A stretch of DNA of 64,000 nt from Phaeotremella fagi (taxonomy: Eukaryota > Basidiomycota > Tremellomycetes > Tremellales > Phaeotremellaceae), in the NCBI GenBank assembly GCA_001599715.1, contig BCHU01000001.1, positions 1,659,634-1,723,633 of the forward strand, read 5' to 3'. Positions 55,414 to 64,000 of the stretch are shown here, piece by piece; the first letter of the stretch is position 1; the number at the start of each line of letters is the position of its first letter. The notes below the pieces were generated by a model that did not search any database, had not been told where the DNA came from, and saw nothing but the letters and a program-made list of their open reading frames with translations. The position numbers and the translations under genes are program-made.

Positions 55414-58400
55414 ATGCCTAGTGGATCGGTCAATCTATCAAAAGGTAGAAGGAAGGCTGGTGCTTCGACCACAACATCGTTGTCTGAACCAGGTCCATCT
55501 TCACCTGCAGCTGAGTCAAGCGATGATCCATTGGCCATGTCACCGATCAGACGAAAACCAAAGAAGAGGAAGACATCGATAATACCCACTCGAGCTTCCA
55601 CTACCATTCGATCCTCGAAATCCAATATCTCTGCTACAAGAATATCTAGACATGGTAATTCAAGGGCAACTCGTTCGACTATCGTCAATCCGTGGTCTGC
55701 CGATGATGATCTATCCGATAGTGGTGATCTGGTTCCCCCATCAGATGAGGATGAATACATGGAATGGAAGGAAAGGAGAGCTGAAGGAAAAGTCTCTGGA
55801 CGTGGGCAAAGTGAAGCTGAAAGTGAGCCTGGAGGTAGTGAAAACGACTCTTCTCTGCGGTCGTTGGTACTTTTGGATCAACGGATTGATGAAGTCACAG
55901 ATGTGAGTCTGACCTCTATGGTACTCAATTATATGATTGACAAATATGACCTACTTTTAGCCACCGAACACAAGTAGTCCTCTACGTTCCCTACCACCGT
56001 CACAAACAAACATACCTACTTTATTCAGCAGCTCCGAAGACGAAGATGTATCAATCAGATCGTCGTCGAGAGAGACCTCACCTACTTTACCCATTTCATC
56101 TAATCAATATCTTGAGGATTTAGGAACGGTGGAATCTGAGAACGATGTTACGACGGAGAAAGAATTTACACTGGACGCTATGGAAGATTTCCAACCTGAG
56201 GCTGTGGGCAAATTCCCGGATCCTTCTTTCAAATCTGTACTTTTCCAGGTCAATCTAGACGAAAACAATTTAACATTTCACGAGACACCTACTTCGTCCC
56301 CTGTTGGCACTAATTCACAGGTACACCTATCCCAAAGTCAAGGGGCAACCATCTTCCCAGATCAGTTGGACAATTTCCTTGTCGATAACGTTGACGAAAA
56401 TCAAAACCTATCCCTGGTAGAAATCATTAATTTGGATCGAAATTCAACAACCCCTGCTCCCGAAGATCCTGCCAATGATGTCACGCATACAGGGGATGAT
56501 GTGAGAGATACCTCTGTCACTCCTTCTCGCTCTCTCATTCCCGCCCAACCATCTAGTTCCTCTAATAGTTCTCCACCTGCTCCTCAATTACCACCGCAGC
56601 CACCTGCAGATCCAGCTCTTGAACAATTTAGAACCGTTAGAACATTTCGAACCAGAACAGCTCTTCAACTGCAACCTTATACCAAGGAGAAACAGAAATA
56701 CACCGCTGCCCTTCGACGAGGTGGTCTGGTACAGGTGAAGAAAACGGTTATTCCAGCGAATGAAGCCAGTAGTGCTGAAGAAGATGACGAAGACGAGGTA
56801 GCTCGTGCATCTCAAAATGGGTCTGATGCCGAAATGGAGGAAGAATCTCCTGATCGTATCGTCATCGGTGGTACCCCACCACCTGCCAAAAGACGACAAG
56901 CGGCTACTCCCAAACCGGTCACTGAAATCGATATCGATGAATATATCGAACAATTCGGTCGGGCACCTGATGATACTGAAAGTGATGATATGCGGCGACT
57001 CCAGAAGATCGTTAGAAAACGGTTAAGAGCTGAAAAGGCTGCTCGGAAGAAAAGAAGGGAGGATGAAAGGGATAGGATAGCTTTTGAGAAATTGGGACAG
57101 AATTCTGATGATGAATTGGCTAGGGACATTGGTAGTCAGGTGGGTGAATGTCTTATGTTTGGTGCAAGGTATACTGATATCGAGAAGACGTCTCAACCAG
57201 TGATTCGCCCTGCTCGTAAAACTGGTAAAGACCATTCCAAATCAAAGACATATAGCAAGAAGCAAATCCAAACATCAGCAAAACGTTTCACCTCTGATGA
57301 ATCGGATGCCATACCAGAACTTCCACCTCCTCTGGATCTCCCTCAGTGGCATCCTGCGTATCGACTCGACGATTCTGATGACGAGAATGTACCTGAGATC
57401 CCTCCACCACTCTCACTTGAAATGTACCACTCCATCGGAGGGGACAATTGGGGAGATAGTTTTGTGGACAACGAGAATGGTGGTCTCCATGGCGACAACT
57501 CTTTTTACGAGCAAGATATTCCTCAGCGGCATGTTCGACGTTTACCACCGAGTTCCGGGTCCGACTCCAGCTCCTCTGAAACTTCTCGCGTTCATGATCC
57601 CCGGGAAAAGATCGCCAAGAAGGTATTTCCGGCTTTTATGCTCAAACAATTAGAAAGGGATGCCGCTGAAAAAGAAGCGAAGAAAGCGAAGAAGTCTAAT
57701 CACAGAATCAACAGGAGATCGAATTCCCCTATCAAACCAGGTAGAGCTGTCGTCGTTCGTAAAGGTCGTACAGAAGTGGACGTCAACGACGTCGTCAACC
57801 TATTAGCTGATTCCAGTGATTCAGAAGATACCTCGGTGCAAGATAGTTTACCCCGCCCCTCGGGTGATATTGCAAATGCAATCGTGATATCCGATGACAG
57901 TGATAACGGTTCTGATGAAGCTATGGAGGATAATCGGGCAGAACTTCGACTTCAACGTCTTCAACAAGGAGATTTCGAGTCTATCATTGAAGGACAACGT
58001 AGGATTGAAGCAAAAGTCAGCAGGACGACTCACCATGGGCACAACAAATCATCCAAAGTTCATCGTAAAAAACGAAGACCCGCTTTGAATCTGGTCAAAC
58101 GCAATCGTATTGGACTTTCAGATGGGAACAAAGCAATGTATCAAACCCGACTTGATTTCCCTGTCGAAAATAAATTTTCTAATTTTATCAAAGGTGCTAA
58201 GAAGAACTCCACCAAGCGGAATCAGCCAAGACCTGCTATTCGATTGGTTGATTCGATTATTTTCGCCACGGCTGATTTCGATTTTGAAGATGAGGTGGAA
58301 GCTCCTGCACCAGATCGTCAAAGACATCTGTCCAAGAAAAACAATTTGTTGACAGTGAAAAGACCTTTGGAGAAGACTTTGGCTCTAAACGACGTTGATG

Positions 58401-61400
58401 AAGGGATTGGGAAAGCCAAGTCTTGGGCTTATTTCGATAAATTCCCAATTGATTTTGATATCAGTCCATTACCTTCAGGATTGTTTTGCTCTATTGATTC
58501 CATCGTGGGGAGTGGTGATTTTGAGAACTTCTTATCATCTATACAAGGTTCATCAACTGAAGAATTTCAAGAAACAACCGACCATGGAGTGAAACTCTTT
58601 AATGGAATGTCATCAGATTCAATCGTTTCGATCATACCCATTGCGTTTGATGGTGTATATAACACTCTGATGTCTCATCTAAACGATCGTCAACCAAAAC
58701 CATCTCTGACTTTACTCGATCAACTTGGACTTCTGATTGTTCAAAAAGATGCTCTCGCAAGGGACGAAACAGTCATCGACACACTCCAATTAGCCATAGG
58801 TTCGATCAGTGACAAACTGGATAACCTGTCACTACCGTCAGGTAAGAGCGGTAGATCATCTCACGAAATTGTAATCGAGCTTCAGTGGACGTTATTTGTG
58901 CTTAGTGTCAGAATGTCGCTAGCCTGGACGGAGGTCGATTTCTCAGAAAGTATTCAACTACGCTCGGTGAAGCTCCTTACTCAATTGTTTGGATATGGAT
59001 TTGACAACACAGTCAAGCCTCTCAAAGCGATCTTACGTGGAGATGCTGAGACCGGAGAAATCAGCGATGTTTCTATTCAGACTTGGATCATGATCATGCA
59101 CTCCCTCGATGCTTTGGATATCAAAACCGGAAACTTCAGCAATTCATTTGCGTTGGCTTTCGACAAAGCTATAGAAGCTTACTATCGATTAGATCAGATC
59201 GGACCTATGGCCGCAGAACGTATTTGGTTTCTGATTTTCGGATTATGTGCTCTTTCTCAATTCGGAATAGACGGCACCACCGGTTCAAATCTCTTGCCAA
59301 AACCTCGATGGAATTTGGTGAGAAGAGCTGTGGGACTTATAAAAATCTCACATAGTCAAGAAAGCGAAGAGAACGCTCATCTAGAACAACTTCAAGGTCG
59401 AGATCGGTATATCAAAGTAATGATAGCTCGATGTGTTCGCCTTTCAGCTACCTGGAAATGGTTTTTCGATCGGGATAGTTTTTCGGTCACGACGAAAGAT
59501 TTAGGTGCTATCTTCAAGGATAGACAACATAGGAATCTTCCCACTGAGAAACCAGTGGATTTCCCGACTTTCATCACTCAGTTTGACGTTTCTTTGACAG
59601 CAGCTGACGAGACCAAGGACGAATCAGCTTTCGAACTGTATCTGAGACTCGCATGCGTTGCAGCTTCCGATCTCATCTCATCAACTGAAACACTGGTGGA
59701 TGCTCAACAAGCTGAAAAGGATGTTCAACGTCTCATCATGTCAATCTTCCCACTCAGTCCAGTTCATTTCGTTAGGATTCTTCCCCCATCAGCGAAACAA
59801 CTTGGAGCTCTGTACAATCGTTATTCAACCATGATAGTCGCCTGTTATTTCTCGCCTTCGCTATTGGCATGGGCGTTGGCTAATTCTCGGAAATGGTTAC
59901 AATTCGAATTGGCGGATTTTGAATCTCGACAAATCTGTATTAGGGGTTTGATGTATTTGGCTGTAGCTTGCAGACATCATTCTCAACCTCTGGATCCGGT
60001 GGTGACTCGGTTAGCCGATATCCTCTCAATACTTCAAGAAGAACTTGAAAGGACTGCTTCATCAGCTCCAACTACTGTCAAAGGTCCAGGTCGACTTGAG
60101 ATTGAAAGAACGATGGTCCTGGTCGTTTCTTGCTTCAGACAGATTATCCTTCATCATTCTTATAACAAGAGTATCCAAGCTGAAGCAAGATATCCTGACC
60201 CATGTCTTTTACATGAATGTGAGTCCAACGATTTTTTGACATTGCTGACTAGGAAACAGCTTGGACGGCAAGGGTATTTGATCTAGATTTAGCAAAAGAT
60301 AGGAAATCTGGTTTACAAATCGTCATGACCATTCAAGCGTTTCTTGATTGTCGTGCGGCGGCTTTACCTGGGAAAGCAAGGCGTGCTCGAGAAGCTCGCA
60401 GTAAAGAGTCTCAAGATGATTATCCATCTTTAGGATTCGAGTTTGATGAAGTTGATCTGATCGCTCTTGGTGGAGATGTCCAAACAGTTCAGGATCCTGT
60501 CGAGAAGATGGATACGGAATTCGCAAATGTGAGTTCTGTTATTGTCTTCAATGAGGAATTGTTGACTCATCACGCCGGTTTTAGATCATCATGTCGGTCA
60601 TTTGTCCAAAGATCTATCGGTTGTTGTCAGATATGCTACCTGCCAATGTGGATGATAGTGATAGAAACAGTTCGGAGATTCGATCGGAACGACAAATCTT
60701 TATCAGTAAATTAACAAAATGTTGGTCGGATTGTGCGGGTGTTGTCGTTGTTGAACATCGTCTTCAGGTAGATTTGATCATTCTAATTACGAAGGGAGTA
60801 ACTAACCGCGTTCTCAGGAATGGAATCAGTATATCGGATCTTTCGGTAATCTCTCTTGGTCTAGGTTGGCCAACGATCAAGGTCGTGTACAAGTCGGTTT
60901 ACATTTCATGTTGAACGTTGCGAAATTAGACCCTTGTTCATTCCAAGTGAGTCCAGTGTAGTGATCTTCTAAGTCGAGTTACTGATAAAATGTAGAAATA
61001 TGGAGAGGAATTCGTGGCTCTCTTCTTCCAAATTATCGTATCCGATCGAGTCACCGTTGAACATAAATATCTACAAACGTTGCTCGCTATGCCAGGTGCA
61101 TTAGATTATCCACTTTTTGACTCGTTGTCATTGATTGAAGGTTTGACTGGAGTCGAATTGGATAGATCAAGTTTTATGGATCTTCGTCAACCGATTCTTG
61201 AGTGTAAGTATTTCTGTAGTCGGTGACAAATACTGATTCTGGTTTTAGCTATCTTTGACCAAATACCTATCCTTTTACGCTCAAAATCGACACCTCAAAC
61301 TATGAAAGGTTTCATCTATAAATGTAGCAATCTTCTGGTTCGGACATTAATATCGAATCAATCTGTAAGCTGAGTCGATTGAGTTAGGAAATCAATAAGC

Positions 61401-61559
61401 TAACGCCGAATACAGTCAATAGACCCAACTAAAGTTCTTCATCATCAATCATACCAAGCATTCGCTCATACCATCGTTCAAGAACTCGAAAAAAGAGCTG
61501 GTGAATTCATCACACCCTTCTCAGTTCCTACTTTGAAACATTTTAAAAACGTAAACTAG
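55414..61559 (+). CDS. MUS7: MUS7/MMS22 replication-repair protein
   Basis: Mms22/Mus7 is the substrate-side subunit of the Rtt101-Mms1 cullin ubiquitin ligase that supports fork recovery. Predicted length is about 1931 aa, right for the family. Exons: 55414-55902, 55961-60218 (very long), 60260-60528, 60585-60767, 60818-60946, 60996-61203, 61249-61364 and 61416-61559, all in frame. The N-terminus is acidic and disordered with SSDDP, DEDEYMEW and SSSSEDEDVSI patches. The family signature FRTRTALQLQPYTKEKQKYT with AALRRGGLVQ is near residue 390. Another conserved stretch is KVFPAFMLKQLERDAAEKEA. The C-terminal half is helical (FFQIIVSDRVTVEHKYLQTL, QSYQAFAHTIVQELEKRAGE), ending HFKNVN. It converges with RFA2, 187 bp away. 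Confidence 0.85.
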
Positions 61560-61746
61560 TAGTTGTATCTTAGCCTCTTTAATCTACTATTGCTTTCCAT
61601 TATCATATATTGCATTGGATGTATTGACGGATATTTCATATCACGTATTTTTATCTATCTGTTTTACAAAAGCCCTTACGCAGATGGGCAGCCGAAGTGG
61701 AGCAGGATTTGTTTGAATACCGAGATTCATTTTGACCAATCTTACA

Positions 61747-62939
61747 CTAGATAGCTTTAACATGCTAAAAGAGAGTATGAGTGAATGCGTTCTGTAGAGC
61801 AAAGTTGAAAGACGTACCAGATCATCAATAGTTGAGAACAACATTCCATCACCCATCAAAACTTCAATTGCCTCCCTAAAAGCGTAATGATTATCAGACA
61901 ACAACCCCCCGATATATTTAAACATCAAAACTCACATGACCTGCTCTCCATTAGTTGGACCAAGGTGTCGAGAGATGGTCGAAACATGCATCCCATCTTC
62001 ACTATCTTCAGCAGCGACGATTTCCATGATTTTACGATGTAAAGGTGGGAGGTTGACATAAGCCGATTCCATGTTATTCGAAGTTGTAACTCCAGCGTTG
62101 TAATCGTCATGTGTTGCTCCACCTCCACCATCACCCTACAATTTCCCTAGTATCAGTCCACTGGTTTGTGGTAGTAATTGGTTTGAACTTACATTTCCAC
62201 CATTTGGATTTTTGTAAGATAAAGAAACGTAGAGTGCTTTTAAGAGATGATGGAATATTTCATCTGGATTTTCAATGGGTCGAATGTGGGTTGCTGAAAC
62301 GTGTCGTTTCCCACCGAACGTCTTTAATGTCCCCATAATACCGACGTAGTTATCTTGTCTAGATATCTTGTCAGCTACATTGTACCCCATGGACAATAAA
62401 AGCTCACTTGATTCCCTCCATTTTCCCCGCTTCGTCATCAGCTGAATCCAACCATAATCTAACATCAACATAACCAGTTCCATCTCCAATTTCGTAAGAA
62501 ACGTTCGTAGCTGATTGAGATATGTTATGAACAGAACCAATGAGAAGGATCTAGAGGATTTCAATCAAATCGTTCCATCTGTACGTTGGTGTTGATAACT
62601 AACCTGACCAACATCAACTCCATCAATCGTGAAATCAGAATCTGGATGGACTTGACTAGCGTTCAAAATTTGTTTAACAGTGACAGGTCGGATCGTTGCG
62701 TTGCCTAGTTTTCCCTACAAATGTTTTTTCATGTCAACACCGTTGAATTTTGATTTGGAAGATGCAATGAAACTGACTTTTCGTCCTTCACCACCTGGAG
62801 AACCTTGACTTCCGTATGGTGAACCTCCACCGACGAAGCCACCTCCTCCACCACCGCCGTAATATGGATTCTCTGTTAGGATGAATTGTATGTCAGTAAT
62901 CATAAGCAGACAGGTCTGTAAGGTGTACTTACGACTCAT
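61747..62939 (-). CDS. RFA2: Replication protein A 32-kDa subunit (RPA2)
   Basis: Single-stranded DNA-binding complex subunit. About 265 aa. Exon 1 is only ATGAGTC (62939-62933); exon 2 continues QNPYYGGGGGGGFVGGGSPY, the Gly/Ser-rich phospho-N-terminus. The OB fold is TIRPVTVKQILNASQVHPDS, VGQILLIGSVHNISQSATNV, YEIGDGTGYVDVRLWLDSAD and QDNYVGIMGTLKTFGGKRHV, then IRPIENPDEIFHHLLKALYV. A winged-helix C-terminus follows: RKIMEIVAAEDSEDGMHVST with SRHLGPTNGEQV and EAIEVLMGDGMLFSTIDDL. The last exon is tiny (HVKAI). It requires a 53-nt intron ending CTCTTTTAG. Confidence 0.92.
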
Positions 62940-63467
62940 GATTGATAAATTAGATTATTTAATGTTGTTGAATAAGTAAGAAGAATGTCGAATTTGTATC
63001 TTTAAATCTGGCTCAGATGGACATTAATATTATTGATTTTGGTTATCGCGTCGCGTCGAAAAGTCACGTGGTGGTTGACTGGACTGTACAAGCTTAAGTT
63101 ATATTTTCAAATCTAGCTGGGCACTCATATGCCTATATATCTATCTTTATTGAGATCTAGTAATGGTAAATGCAGCCTGTAATAAGTAAATTGAAGAGCA
63201 ATCCAGGAGCGATGAAAGAATGAGAAACTCCATGTATTGAAACTGGAACCCAACAATAATAGTCCATGCCACTTATATGAGCCACTTGTCGATGCATCGT
63301 TTAACATTGTATTTGCATTTGTCATGAAAGGACGTGAATCTCTACAGCTTCGTACAGCTTTGAAAACCTTTTAAATATTGGGTATATGAGAATTTTGAGA
63401 AAGGTAGAAAAAGAAAAATGAGAAAAGAAGACATGCACTCGTTACCCCTTCTACAAAAACAACTTGA
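62940..63467. promoter_or_regulatory. RFA2 promoter and 3' region of the exchanger gene
   Basis: 528 bp. Near the RFA2 start the sequence has CGCGTCGCGTCGAAAAGTCACGTGGTGG (about 63049-63075). Its CGCGTCGCGTCG part resembles the ACGCGT MCB element used by S-phase genes, and CACGTG is an E-box. The other part is AT-rich with no gene. Confidence 0.45.
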
Positions 63468-64000
63468 TCATCTTGGTAAACTTGAACTCGTTCTTTCTAA
63501 TCCAGGCATCCCTCGACCTAATGCCGCACGTCCTGCTTCATTGATGATCGGTGAATTGCTACCTGACACACCTCTATCTGCTTCTCCAGGTGAATCTGCT
63601 CCTCTAGAGAAGAAGAAATCGGATACAGAACCACTAAAGGTAAGAGATATCAATTTTCCGTTACCCCATTCAGTAAAGCTTCTGAAACCTACCTGAAATT
63701 TCTGGATACTTTAACTTTCCCATTCTCAGATTCACCATCAGCGACATAATCGTCATTATCGTTTCTCGCCAAATCGAAACTAGCGCCCAATCTCGGTGAT
63801 CCAGGACCCGAGTCACCACCACCAGAATAGACGCTAGCTTTTCTTGCTTTCTTCGCTTGATGTCGTCGAGCAGTTACTGAATTACTGAAAAGCGGTAACA
63901 GATATCGTTCATCAAGTGCCTGAAACCATTTACCGTCTCTGAAGACCATTCCTGCGTTTGGTCCAGTACCTTCTTCACCGGCTGATGCTGGTTCACCTTC
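63468..64000 (-). CDS. Probable NHX-type Na+/H+ exchanger, C-terminal part (5' end outside window)
   Basis: Open from the window edge. It reads GEPASAGEEGTGPNAGMVFR, then DGKWFQALDERYLLPLFSNS and VTARRHQAKKARKASVYSGG, a polar stretch and KVSRNF. A GTAGGT intron (about 63694-63647) joins GSVSDFFFSRGADSPGEAD; the protein ends MPGLERTSSSLPR at TGA 63470-63468. The W-F-x-x-x-D-E-x-Y-L-x-P-L-F motif is the conserved cytosolic tail element of endosomal/vacuolar NHX/NHE exchangers. No transmembrane part is in the window, so identity rests on the tail only. Confidence 0.55.

Noticed and set aside
63418..63696. A 92-codon plus-strand frame (MRKEDMHSLP...)
   Set aside because: It is antisense to the well-supported C-terminal exons of the probable exchanger, and its sequence mirrors them.

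Overview
The window is nuclear DNA of a basidiomycete fungus, most likely a tremellomycete yeast of the Cryptococcus/Kwoniella type. The evidence is the dense packing of genes on both strands, many short introns (roughly 45-75 nt) with GTAAGT/GTGAGT donors, CTAAC/CTGAC-like branch sites and YAG acceptors, very short first exons (ATG alone, ATGG, ATGAGTC), and the protein families present. The genus is inferred. All gene models were spliced by eye, so intron-level details are predictions.

Layout. 0-10 kb: the 3' end of an unknown gene, the proteasome assembly chaperone UMP1 (-), a casein kinase 1 of the Hrr25/Hhp1 type (+), a JMJD7-type 2-oxoglutarate oxygenase (+), a TVP38/VTT membrane protein (-) and ribosomal protein S21 (-). 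10-21 kb: a bestrophin-like channel (-), a small frame-disrupted locus next to a 139-bp inverted-repeat (MITE-like) element, and a metabolic block: flavin monooxygenase (-), acetate kinase (-), acyl-CoA dehydrogenase (+) and a zinc alcohol dehydrogenase of the ADH6 type (-). Acetate kinase and acyl-CoA dehydrogenase diverge from one 332-bp promoter. 21-27 kb: three tandem paralogues on the minus strand, forming an unnamed family with an F-box-like N-terminus and a C-terminal CxxCxxH motif. One copy has an ambiguous or broken splice junction.

27-50 kb: a SUR7/PalI-type tetraspan protein (-), a Zn2Cys6 transcription factor (+), COX8 (+), a mitochondrial TPR protein (+), a serine-rich disordered protein (-), a TauD-like dioxygenase (+), DBF4 (+), a long disordered protein with an Hsp20/alpha-crystallin-like domain (-) and the deubiquitinase OTU1/YOD1 (+). 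50-64 kb: a coiled-coil protein with a DUF7923-like domain (+), a small secreted calpain-like protein that seems to lack its catalytic cysteine (-), the large replication-repair factor MUS7/MMS22 (+), convergent RFA2 (-), and the 3' end of a probable NHX-type Na+/H+ exchanger (-).

Most of the window is ordinary core genome. The accessory-looking parts are the F-box-like triplet, the MITE with its decayed neighbour, the calpain-like pseudoprotease, the 1.9-kb gene-free stretch at 38-39.8 kb, and a 12-14 bp motif (GTATGTACAAGTAC) found upstream of three unrelated minus-strand genes. I found no rRNA, tRNA or CRISPR array.
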